DNA of 64,000 nucleotides. Origin: Escallonia rubra (taxonomy: Eukaryota; Streptophyta; Magnoliopsida; Escalloniales; Escalloniaceae). The DNA is taken from NCBI GenBank assembly GCA_033065855.1, contig JAVXUO010002275.1, positions 124,001-188,000 of the forward strand. The letters run 5' to 3'. The position numbers and the translations under genes are program-made. The notes beneath the pieces are model-generated. The model made no database searches, had not been told where the DNA came from, and worked only from the letters and a program-made list of their open reading frames with translations. This document shows, one piece after another, positions 24,753 through 36,417 of this stretch (the first letter of the stretch is position 1; each line of letters starts with the position of its first letter).

Positions 24753-25966
24753 AGTGTGTTTGAATTTGGGATTTGAACTGGAAATTTCATTTTGGTGAGG
24801 TACTTAAAATACTTGATTTGATTTTTTTGTTTGGATCGAATGAATGAGGATTTTCAAAATCCTCCGATGGATTTGAACCGGGTATTTTTAGCCTCCAAAT
24901 TCACAGTCCATGGAATGCATATGATGCAATATGTTTTTTTATATTTAACTCTTGATTTTTCTAGAATCGGTGGTATGATTTTTTTGTTAGTTTATGTCAA
25001 CTCAATGTTTTACTTTTGTATCGAAGGAAAATCGTCTGAAACTCAGCCTCTTCCAATTACTAAGGAAGCTCAAAAGAAAAAAGCACCCTACTCAATGTCT
25101 ACAAACATGCCCCAAAAAATAAAAGCAAGGAGTACGTAGGGATGTGTTTACTTCTCTAGTTGCTAATTAAGATGCATCCTCTCTTGACGATTTCATGCGT
25201 ACAGTGCTAACGAGGTTCGTGGGGAGGTGATGACAATACCAAATCTTGAAGAAAACCAACAATTTAAAGCTATTGTCTGGTCCATGAAGAATGAAAAGCA
25301 ACTTTATGTATTGAATACACTTTCCCTTGAAAAGAAAAAGACTCGGGTGCTGATGTTTATTCCACCGACGTAGAGCTTAGGAACACGCAGACATTTTATT
25401 TGTTTTCCTTGTTATTTCTTGAACTTTGACATTTATTTCCTTTTTATGTCACCTCGGCTTTTGGTATAATTTATGTGGTTGATGTAGAATAAGTGTAGAT
25501 TATCTAACTATGAAATTATGTAATTTAGAACATGTGAGATAAGTTACTTTATAAATGTCATTTCAGGGAAGTACGCGAATGTATAGTTGTTCATCCAAAC
25601 AAAGAATTTGTAAAAAAATAAATTTTAACTGCTATCTGGATTAGAAGAATCTTCTTTCAATTCTTTACACAATGACAATTAATAGTCGTTTCAACGACAA
25701 TTCTTAATAGCATTTTTTTTGCGTCACTAAATAAAAGTCACTAGAAGCATTTAACGATCATTAATTATCGCTATATAAAGGATGAAAGAATCTAACTTGG
25801 GTAACAACAAAAAATTATTTCTTACGAATAACTGATTAAAAGTTACAAAATAATAAAAAATATCCAAACAAAATATTTTGTAAATTATACAATTTATAAA
25901 TAAAAAAATTTAAAATAATAAAATTCAAAAGTAACCACTATTTCAAAATCTCATATCCAAACACGA
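24753..25966. mobile_element. Probable non-autonomous TIR transposon
   Basis: The left end reads gtgtgtttgaatttgggatt and the reverse complement of the right end reads gtgtttggatatgagatttt, an imperfect TIR of about 25 bp. A frame without a start at about 25200-25372 (IPNLEENQQFKAIVWSMKNE, ending LMFIPPT and a stop) looks like a piece of a once-coding sequence, but I do not recognise it. A MITE copy (25613-25818) is nested inside. The flanks (cctcaagag and atcgaagag) are not an exact target duplication, so superfamily and limits are uncertain. Confidence 0.5.
25613..25818. mobile_element. MITE family copy B
   Basis: Contains the family signature: aattttaactgctatctgga at the left, gacaattaatagtcgttt, cgacaattcttaatagca, atttaacgatcattaattat and cgctatata at the right, ending near gtaacaacaaaaaatt. 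It is shorter than copy A through a loss in the left half. It lies inside the probable transposon at 24753-25966. Confidence 0.75.
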
Positions 25967-26039
25967 TCGAAGAGTTTAATTAGCCGTGGGTGAACCGGAC
26001 AACTCCGTCGTCGTCGTGCCAACAACAAAACAAAGTGGA

Positions 26040-26785
26040 AAAAGTTTCCCTAGAAGACTGGAATTGTTTTCTCCGAAATTCTCCGCGTTTACTTCGGCGA
26101 CCTAGTCGCCGATATCATCTCTTTCCCACTCCATTCTTCTGGTTCATCTCCATCTCTCATCAGGTACGCCCCAATTCCTTCTCTCCTGTTCTTCTCACAT
26201 GTACACACACTCACACACTTACTTGTTAATATGCTAAATGATCTACACTTGTATCTAGCATCACTTTAATAGGTACAATCTAAAGTTTATCTAAGCGATT
26301 CCGGTGAAAGAATTCCGTGATTTTGGGGATTTGGTTAAATGCAATTAGCTGATGATCGTGAAAATGTATGGATTGTAGGTATACATCTGACGTGAATTTG
26401 CATTGCCTTTTCGTTATTCTGGTTGAACTCTGCGAGATTGTGTGTATACATTGGGTGGGAATGAGTGGCGGGGTTTGATGTCGGTGATGAGAACCTTGGA
26501 GTTGGCGTGTAACTGAACAAAGAATTTAAACGGGAGCACACACACGTGCGTGCTATATTCGTTTGTTAACTGATCTGATGTTGTTTTTAGCATAACTGTT
26601 GGATACAAAGTTCAGCGAAGCAATTCTTATCGAATTCTGTGGTTTTAAATGTCGCAGGGATATTGAAGTCTATGAGGCGGTGATCAGCAAATGCTTCTAC
26701 TCTAGGTGTTGTTGACATTGATTTGGTGTTGGCTTTTTGTTTTTCTGGTCAAACTTGTGAGATTGTGTGTATCCATTAGCTGGAA
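26040..26785 (+). other. HSP70-16 5' UTR with an intron and a broken copy of the start region
   Basis: A pyrimidine-rich leader ends at tctcatcag|gtacgc (donor 26164). An acceptor tgtcgcag ends at 26658. The second leader exon runs to the ATG at 26786. Inside this intron, 26430-26495 repeats the region around the real start codon: gagattgtgtgtat, then atgagtg at 26461, then gtttgatgtcgg, against the same landmarks at 26760-26812. The offset is 325 bp. The intronic copy has an in-frame stop after a few codons and is normally spliced out. Confidence 0.65.
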
Positions 26786-29700
26786 ATGAGTGTGCTAGGG
26801 TTTGATATCGGAAACGAGAACTGTGTTATTGCGGTAGCAAAGCAGCGCGGGATCGATGTGCTACTTAACGATGAATCGAAGCGTGAAACACCGGCTGTGG
26901 TGTCATTTGGCGAGAAACAAAGGTTTCTTGGCTCAGCTGGGGCTGCATCGACGACAATGAACCCTAGATCGACGGTTTTTCAGGTCAAGAGGTTGATTGG
27001 GGTTAATTTTAGGGAACCTAGTGTTCAGGATGATCTTAGGTTGCTCCCTTTTGAGACTTCCGAGGGTCCAAATGGCGGCATTCTGGTACACTTGCAGTAT
27101 TTGAATGAGAGACATACTTTTACTCCAGTACAGATTTTGGCGATGTTGTTTGCTCATTTAAAGCAGAGTACAGAGAAGAATCTTGAGATACCCGTTTCGG
27201 ATTGTGTGATCGGTATACCGTCGTACTTCACAGATCTGCAAAGGCGTGAGTATCTATATGCTGCGGAGATTGCTGGGCTGAGGCCGCGGAGATTGATGCA
27301 TGACTGTACTGCTACTGCTCTGGGTTATGGTCTTTACAGGACTGATTTCTCCAACTCGGGCCCGACCAATGTTGTGTTTGTTGATATTGGGCACTGCGAT
27401 ACCCAGGTTACCGTTGCTGCATTTGAACCTGGACATATGAAGATACTATCACATGCTTTTGATAGTAACTTGGGAGGGAGAGACTTTGATGAGGTTTTGT
27501 TCAGATATTTTGCTACACAGTTTAAGGAACGGTACCATATTGACGTTGATTCTAACGTACGGGCTTCTATAAGGCTGAGGGCGTCATGTGAGAAGTTGAA
27601 GAAAGTATTGAGTGCAAATCCAGAGGCACTACTTAATATTGAGTGCTTGATGGAAGAAAAAGATGTCAAGGGGTTAATCAAGAGAGAAGATTTTGAGAAG
27701 CTGTCATCCAATTTGTTGGAGAGGATTAGCATTCCCTGTCGTAAGGCTTTGGCTGATTCCGGCCTGACTGTACATAAGATTGATTCGGTCGAGCTCGTGG
27801 GGTCTGGGTCTCGGATACCAGCTATCACGAGAATTTTAGCTTCCCTTTTCCGGAGAGAACCAAGGCGAACTCTAAATGCCAGTGAGTGCGTGGCTCGTGG
27901 CTGTGCTCTTCAATGTGCAATGCTTCGCCCAACATCCCGAGTTAGAGAGTATGAGGTTTGTCTTGTGATACGTACAACAATTCATTTCTGCAAATTAAGT
28001 TGTTGGATTGTTAATTCTTTGTCTGATACAATGTAGTGTCATTTCCTTCTTTGTGTTTTGAACCTTTTGAATGCATCTTCCGGATCACTAAGTATTTATT
28101 CACCATTGCCTAGTAGATTAGTAGATGTGGCTTAATGCTTATTTATTGATTGGTACTTGTTCCGTATTGTCAACTTCACCCTTGTTTACCTGACAGTGTC
28201 AAACATGAGCCTCTACTTGTTCATTTAAGCTTCTTATAATCTATTTAAGTTGGCAATAACTATGGCGGGTAGGCATCCTGGTTATTTCAAGTTTTGGGTC
28301 AACTTCTAGTGCAGGTGCGGGGTTTTTGGGCTTGGCAATGGCTTGTATTAGTGCAACGGAATACGTTTTAGTACTCTCAGTCTTTTACATAATTTGAGAA
28401 TTTTGAGAATATAATGTCTCACATGCCCTACATTAGAAAGTAACAAAGTGGGTACGACAGCGTTGCCTGCTCTATGAAAAAACATTGGAACCAATTGTCT
28501 GGTCCAATCTTCAATGACGCTGATTCGTGTTGTGTTTATGGTCTTTATTTCATCCTATAAGTTGAAGTACTGCACTTTTAGCATCCAAATTTAACAACTA
28601 AGTGGCAACTTTTATAATGGGCCCGATGTCATATCTATCTTTAGGTTGATCAGCTGCATTTTCCTGTTTCAGCTCTACATCAGCTCTCTATCGAATAATA
28701 AGTAACACATGCACACATGGGTAGGCACCCTGTGGCAATGCAAGGGTGCACCCTGCACCTTCCCATCCGGGGATGGCAAGAAATATCGTTGAAGCTAACT
28801 GATGGTTTACCTAGAGTCTAATCATTTGATAAAACCTTGGCAGTCATATTTTGTGTCAAACCACATTGACTTGTTTAAAATTTTCTATTGTCCTCCGGTT
28901 CTTCCAATTGAACGAGTTACCAATGATAACAATGAGTTTACTGTGCTCTTTTTTTCCTTATCCTAAGTGTATTCTTAGTCCTACCATCCAACGAAGGATT
29001 CCTATGTCCCTTTTGTTTATCTTAATGCAGAGTGGTTCCGAATCGACCGCTGTTTTGCTTACTTCAAATGATTAGCCATACACACCTGTATTGTTTCTTA
29101 TATGCAGCAAATTTTCCTTCACTCTACATGCATTTACCTCTTTCTAGTTTTTCCTTTCATGCAATAAGTGATCTATGAGAAAGAAATCTTGGCAAGCAAT
29201 TTATATTGCCTTTATTAATTGCTTTACTTTTACCTCCTTGAAAAAAGAAGCATAAGGCAGTGGGTACTGAAGTGCTGTTAATATGTCTGCATAAGCAATA
29301 TACGTGGTGTTGTAGACCAGAGAGTTAGTTACTTATCCTCTCGTGCCCTCTCTCTCTCCCTGGTCAAGTAGCTAATGCTACCTCTTGTCTAATCTATATT
29401 TCCCTTTCTCTTTCTGTTTTTTGGTTTTGTCACCAAAATCCGCCCACATTAATTTGATGAGTATTGTTGAATTTTTGTATGTGTCCAACTAAACAAGGCT
29501 AGATTAAATTGTGTAGTTAGCATTTAATCGGTATTGAGCCTTGTGAATTGTGCAAGCTTACTGCTAATACTTTGAAGGCTCTAAATCTCCTAGTACCTTT
29601 CCTGTTCCAACGTGGAGCCGACCATTTTTTATAGACATGTCAAAGAGAAACGTATCTTCTGAAATACTTCGTATCATGAGGCATCTTACTGTATAGTGTG

Positions 29701-32700
29701 TATAGTTCTTCAATAAGCACTCTCTAAAGCAAAAAGTTCACGGGCTTATAGCTCTTTCCACCTTTCATTTTCTGAAATTTTATCACTCTTACTGAGCTTA
29801 AGTTACATAGCCAGTGACTCGGTGGGTGATGCTATCTCGAAATGTTATCCTTAAGACCTTTCTCTGCTACTAAATCCTGTGTAAGGCCTCGACGCCTCTT
29901 TATTATTTTTCTCATACTTGGTTAGAATGTCATAAATTATTAAGTCCATAAACTGTAGCCCTTTGATGGAGGTATTAGGGAAGAAAAGATAGTTTATTAC
30001 CTTTAGACAGCTGAAGCATTTAAATATGTATTGGACAGATTGTGAGTGCCTTTTTTTTCTCCTCACTCTGACTCTTGCACCTGCACTTGTATGTAGGCAT
30101 ATATTCATTGTTACTGTGTTCAAGATTCAAATGTATTGTCGTTTACAGGTTCAGGATTCATTTCCTTTCTCCATTGGAATTTCAGTAGCTGAAGGTACTA
30201 GTGGCCAACCGTCAAATGAACTTTTGTTTCGAGAAGGCCATCCTTTTCCGAGCATTAAGATGTTTACGTCGAGAAGAAGTGATACGTTCCATTTTGAAGT
30301 CTTTTACGCCAATCAGAACGAATTGCCTTCCGGTTTATCAACTAAAATTAGCAGTTATACGGTAGGGATACCATTCATGTATGCCTTGTTTGCTAACTGT
30401 TCATAACACTTATTGAAGTAATTTTTTTCGTTCTCAATTGCATGCTTGAAGTTTTAACAAAACCATATATTTCTAGTTACCGTGAATATTACTCTTGAGG
30501 ACTTGTAGGTTGATGATAAAGTAGTAGGAATTAGATCTAGCAGCATTTTAAATAGAAAAGCTTCAAAGGACTTGTAGGTTGATGATAAAATAACAGGAAT
30601 TAGACTAGCAGCATTTTAAATAGAAAAGCTTCAATGATTACGATTTTTAAGGGCAGGATAGTTGGCAGTCCACCCTATAATATTGTACTGGGTGGTAGTT
30701 GGAGCTGTTCATTGGGCATGAAGCACGGTGACTGTCAATGTGAAGTTGGCTTGAATTGTTTATTAGAGATATGTGTGTAGTTTAAAATAGTGAACCCCTT
30801 AGCTAACAAGCTTTTCTCAGTGGAGATGACTATAGAAAAAGGGTTTTTTTTTACCATGATGAAGTCTTTTAAATTGCTAATGGATTAGATTTTCTGATAG
30901 GCCACTTTAAATCCCCCTTCTTGTCTTGTGGTTAAGTAGGCACTTCCTTCTTGAATTGATTCCTACAAAAAAATTGTTTGTTTATCAGTTTCACATTCTG
31001 TTTAGAAAATAGTGATTTTTCTTTTTCTCAGGATACATTATCCACCCTTATTGGAATTAAAGCCGTTTATTTAACAATTAAAATGTTCTGAAAAATCTTT
31101 GGGGATTCTCATATTTTCTGAGATAGTATCTGACTATATCTTAATGGGTTATATACTCGAAAATGGTATCCACACAAAGTTGTACACGTTTTCATCTTTT
31201 CAGAAAAGGAATATTTCTCACCTTTCTGAAAAAAAAAAAGAGAATGAAAACAATGGGAATATGCTTAAGTTTCCTAACAAGAATCGGGAGGATGAGTGAT
31301 GAATGCAGTTTCTCATGATTGCAACAATTGGTGATGCAGTATCTGAGATTGGAGTAAGCTAGGGAAATCGAAATCGGAAACGGAATGAAAGGTAAAAGGA
31401 TTACTAGTACATTTCTGGGGCAGGGAAGATCCTCATCCCGCCTTGTCTTTTGTTGTAAAAGGAGGAGATTAGTTGGAAAGCAATCTGGACAGGATTTACC
31501 TGCAGTCGTTTCATATATTGGAGACTTATTTAAGTGGCAAAGAAGTCAAAAATTGGGCCAATATTTCCCTCCCCTTTCCTCACTTGCAGCTGCTTAATTA
31601 CGGTCTGCAATGCTTAGACGGGTACTAGTGAAGCGTTTTGGAACCATAGATGAAATATGTCTTCGTCTGACTTAATTCTTTGTAATGACTTCCCTTTGGA
31701 GCTTGGAATGTGGCTTACTTTGGTCATCGTTAGACTTTGATAGGACAATTTACACCTGAATGGACATTGTGCATGCACTGGTTGTGATCATTGTCTACTT
31801 CAATCATTCGAATGTGACTTAGTTTGAGTTGAGTTTGTTTGACTCATTCCCCACACTTTTTGATGGGTGTTGGTGTGTTGGTCTCTTCCAACGGTTATGG
31901 TGATGCTATATGTCGACATATCTTTATCTTTTGTTACTCAAAGTATTTTGTTATTTCCATTGAGCTTGAGGGTTTTTGTTGATTATTTTGAGGTATTTGG
32001 GCATCTGTAGGCATTTAACTTTCCTTCATCTAAACTCAAGTTGATCATTCGATTACTTTGTAGATTGGTCCATCCCAAGTTTCCCATACAGCAAAAGTGA
32101 AGATCAAAGTGAGAATTCATCTTAACATCCACGGAATTGTTACTCTAGAGGCAGTCTCAGTAAGTTTGAATCGTTATTCTCTCATTTTGTGAACTGTTTG
32201 GGTCATTTATGGGGGTTGATGCCCTTTTTTTAATATAGTTTTGTTGGTGCTTCAGCTTATTGTGGGTCCAAGGGATGATTATACTATTAGGAGTAACACT
32301 CATCTGAATTCGCACGGTATGGAGGCTGACAACCATGGCTCTCCTCATGTAGCGAATGGTGCTCCTGATACTAATTTTGCACACTCCAATCGTTCAACAA
32401 CGTCTGCTGTAAGTGCGGTTCAAATTTACTATGTAGCTATGTGTATCTAGATTCTAGTTTGTGTTTGGATTATTTGGGAGTTTTTACCCCAGAGCAAAAT
32501 GGAAATATTTTGTGAGACACCGAATGGAGATATCCTTACCTACTGCTTCACCGCATGGGCAGATACTTCAGGGAATCACATGTAATACTTTCCCAATCTT
32601 ACTTGTGAAATAGCACAAGTTTCTTTTTTAATGTGTGAAACCATTGATCTTTCTTTACATCCCAGTGACATGTGCCTGACCATACGATGAGTGTCCATTA

Positions 32701-35511
32701 TTTGTCAAGCTGGTTTATTCAAGTGTTTTTCTTTCATCGTTTTCGAGATTTCTATGATCCAAAATTTCAGTGGTATGCCATTGAGGTAGCTACCTGAGTA
32801 ACCTTAGAAAGATGCTAGATTATTCAATACAGAATGGAGCCATCGTTGATATGTCCTGTGCCCTAGTTTTTTTGAGCATTTTTGTCTGATAGCTGTCCGA
32901 CTCAGGCACAACTGCTGTGCTATATGGGTGACTTGCAAGTAGCTTTTAGGCCAAGTTTGGCATGCTTTTGGGCGGCTCATAAGAGCTTCTCGTGTTTGGC
33001 TCCAAAAGCAGAAGTTTGGGTTGGAGCATAATTTGGGATAATGACTTTTGTCTCAATCTGTCATGCAAAAGTGCATATACCATAAGCAACGTTTAACTGG
33101 CCTTTAGTTATTTCAATTTGTTTTATGATGCATTGTTGTTGCTTTAGTCATCCCAGTTAGCAGTTTTCTCACCTTAGAGTTACTTTTTGGTTCACTTTTC
33201 ACAGTTAGATGATGTTGGTTTTGTTGTGTTACTGATGGAGGAGTACTAATTTTTTGACTTTGATTGAGGCCTGAAATTGGTATCACAAATGACACCCTTC
33301 AATTTTCTTATGCAGGCTGATAAAATGATCAGGTCCAAGGCCCTAAGGCAGGATATATCAGTTAGTGAGAATGTCTGTGGTGCAATGTCGAGGGCTGAGC
33401 TCTCACAAGCTCAAGATAAAGAACTTCAGTTGGCCCAGCAAGACACAAAGATGGAACAAACCAAAGATAAGAAAAATACCCTGGAGTCTTATGTTTATGA
33501 GACTCGCAGTAAGGTAGGAATTTAAAAATGAGAACCAAGTTTTAGGTTATGAATAAATCGCAGTATATTCAATGTTATTTGGTTCACCAAACCCTTCACT
33601 GGAATGCCTTCTTGCTACTTGGATTAAATAATTGAGAACCATATACCACAGTTTTCTAACATGTATATGGTTTAGTGTGTATAATGCACACCAAATGTCT
33701 CAACATGTATAGTCTGTGCCTATCTCTCATTCCTGGTGGATATTTTCTTACTTCAATATTTCCTTACAATTGATCTGTTTTTAACCTCTAGTCTTTAAGC
33801 CTTCTCTTTGCACTTGTCTAAGCTTCTGAATAAAGTTTGTCGTAGAGCTACGGTATAAAACTCTCATGTTGCACTTGTTTACTTACCCTCTTTTGAAACA
33901 AGAATCATATTTGTTGTGTCTTGATTCATATGTGGTGCAGCTTCTATTATGAATAAAACAATGAAATTCGAGGCTTATTGTGGTATACCATGTCAACTAT
34001 AAACAGATATTGAATACGTATCGAAGCTTTGCAACAGAGTCGGAGAGGGAGGGGATCTCCAGGAACCTACAAGAAACAGAGGAATGGCTCTATGAGGATG
34101 GCGATGATGAGTCTGAACATGTTTATACCCAGAAATTAGAGGATCTCAGAAAGGTGCCCTTTTCTGTTCCGTATTTTCAAGTACTCACAAAGTTGCCTTT
34201 TAATTTCTTAGTTATATCTCTTTTGTTTTGTATTTTTTGTTGGCTTATCTAGTTGGTGGACCCTGTTGAAAATCGATACAAAGATGAAGATGCCCGAGCC
34301 CAAGCAACTAGGAGCCTATTAAATTGCATTGTAGAAAATCGGATGGCCGTGGAATCACTTTCCACCAGTGAGAAAAATGCGGTATGACCTTGTTCTCTTG
34401 TAGTCGATGATTTATGAAGGACATACGGGGTATGATGACCATGGTGTTGTAAACAATTAAAATTCTCTGCAGGTTTTTACTGAATGCCACATGGCAGAGG
34501 AGTGGTTGAGAGAGATAACCCAGCAACAAGATGCATTGCCCAAGAACACTGATCCCTTACTCTGGTCCAGTGAAATCAAGGGAAAAGAAGACCTTCTTGA
34601 TGCGTATGTCTCTCATATTACCAATTTGCACAAAAATATGGACTCACACGTATGCCAATGTTTCAGTAGCGCAAAGTTAACTAATTAATTTCTATGAACT
34701 GCTTGGTAAATAATCCATTTTGAGCATGTAGGTGGTTGGAAGTATGTACTGTCATATCATGTTGGCCAGAAGTAGGCAAGCGCAACCGCATAATCGTGGT
34801 TCTGCCTATCTCGGAATTTGTTAATTGACTTAGGGCCATAATCATTTTCTTGTCTGAGGATAAATCTATTGCTTGCTGGATTAATCAACAGCACAAGTCG
34901 AAGCACATAGGCGCGCAGTTTTGAAGTTGATCGTCTGCATATCTTTGTCGTGTATTCGTAGTTTAAAAGGGCTGATAAGGGGTGACATTTGTATACGCTT
35001 TTACAATGCAATTAAGGGAAGGTAAATTGGGGGGTAGTGTGTCCGGTCCAGTGAAAACTGTGTGAATATGCTCTTTACACTTTTCTATTCTTGGAGCATT
35101 CTGTTACGCATTAAATGATAGATCAGGGGATTATCTTCTTTACCATATCAGATGAACTGTTACAGGATAACAATTCATTTTTCTTTTTACCTAGTGGTTT
35201 CTGTCTTTGCAAAGAGAACTCACCTTCATCTGTGATTTCTATGCACCGAAGTTTGTTGTTATAATGATATTTTCATCCATCATCATCATCCAAGCCTTTG
35301 TACCAAATTAGTTGGGTCGGTAACATGAATCCTCTTCTTCCATTTCCCCCAATAATATTATATAATATTCATCTGTATTTGTGTGGTATCTCATGCACTG
35401 TATTTCAGGAGCTGCAAACGTAGTAGGAGATCCAAGGCTTCACCCCCCAGGTCGGAGGATGCAATGGAAACAGATGAGATAGACAAACGGGATGACATGC
35501 CAGTAGATTGA
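26786..35511 (+). CDS. HSP70-16: HSP70-16-like chaperone (Hsp110/SSE-type Hsp70)
   Basis: Nine coding exons: 26786-27955, 30149-30361, 32064-32159, 32256-32408, 33316-33513, 34007-34153, 34253-34381, 34473-34603 and 35409-35511. All introns are GT-AG; only the last is not in phase 0. The product is 779 aa. Residues 1 to about 385 form the Hsp70 ATPase domain: GFDIGNENCVIAVA (phosphate 1), VIGIPSYFT, VFVDIGHCDTQVTV (phosphate 2), GGRDFD and VELVGSGSRIPAI (adenosine). The beta-sandwich part follows, then a long acidic/charged linker and a helical C-terminus (EEWLYEDGDD, KYKDEDAR-like, EEWLREI). The end is basic and then acidic (SCKRSRRSK ... MPVD) with no EEVD tail. The length and the divergent motifs (IGNEN instead of LGTT) fit the Hsp110 group, which acts as nucleotide exchange factor and holdase for cytosolic Hsp70. 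The closest recalled protein is Arabidopsis HSP70-16. Confidence 0.95.
30500..30636. repeat. Tandem duplication of about 68 bp in HSP70-16 intron 2
   Basis: The block starting ggacttgtaggttgatgata and ending aatagaaaagcttcaa occurs twice in a row with few differences. It is intronic and has no coding effect. Confidence 0.85.
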
Positions 35512-36417
35512 TGTACATTTACACATATTTGTGACACCACGGAACCAAAGAACAACCAAATCAAGTGCACCTAGATTTGTGTGGCTTTTACAGAGCAGTG
35601 ACCTATTCCGCATCCAACTCATTGCCTATCAAGGTAAAGAATTGGATTTGCCCCTTGCTTACAATGGTATTACCCTCATACATAGGTCCACTATTGGATT
35701 TGGTTTCCTATTAATGTGTTCTTAAGAAGGAAAAAGGAACTTTAATTTTTGTTCTGCCAACTTGTTCATAGAGGATAAGATGAACACTTGTTTGATGTTA
35801 CCAAAAAGTTCTATGGATGTTTTTCATACATGTAATATACTAATACGCATCTGTTCTTAAGGCTATATAATGGAAACTTCATTTTGCTTGTACCTCGTTC
35901 TGTGTATAGTGGTCTGTTTTCTCTGTGATCTTCTTGTTCATCCTTCTTTTTTGGTGTGTGTGTTGAGGGGTGGGGTGTTTACACGATTGACTCTGTTTCT
36001 TGACAGTGCAGTTTTGCAAATAGTTTAGCTTTTAATTTGTCATGTCAGTTAATCATTTTTCAGGAAGGTCAAGTGGTACCCTTGTTCAAGAATGGTACAG
36101 ATGGCCTCCCTTTTCAGATCTTGGATTTGCACGAACATAAATGCCATCTCTGTTCCATAACATGGATCTTAGGTTCTTAAACACAGACCAAATTCACAAG
36201 ATGACAGACCGGATTACAAGCATTTGCTTATTGAAGACTGTCAGCAAGTCGCGAGGAGTGAAGTGAAAAATCACCCGCTGCCATTAACAGATCCACCGTG
36301 GTTGGATAGTGGTTGCGTAGTGCCAGCGACAAGATGTGTAGCTGACAAAGTCGGGTATCCCTCTCCCACCTCCTTTCAGAAACTTTGAGCCTCTTTCTGG
36401 AGTTTCTTCAGTCGTCA
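35512..36417. other. Convergent 3' spacer HSP70-16 / MATE1
   Basis: Holds the 3' UTR of HSP70-16 (plus strand) and of MATE1 (minus strand). No further gene or repeat was seen. Confidence 0.6.

Noticed and set aside
27334-27828. Long minus-strand open frame inside HSP70-16 exon 1
   Set aside because: It is a mirror of the coding strand; the plus strand carries all Hsp70 motifs.
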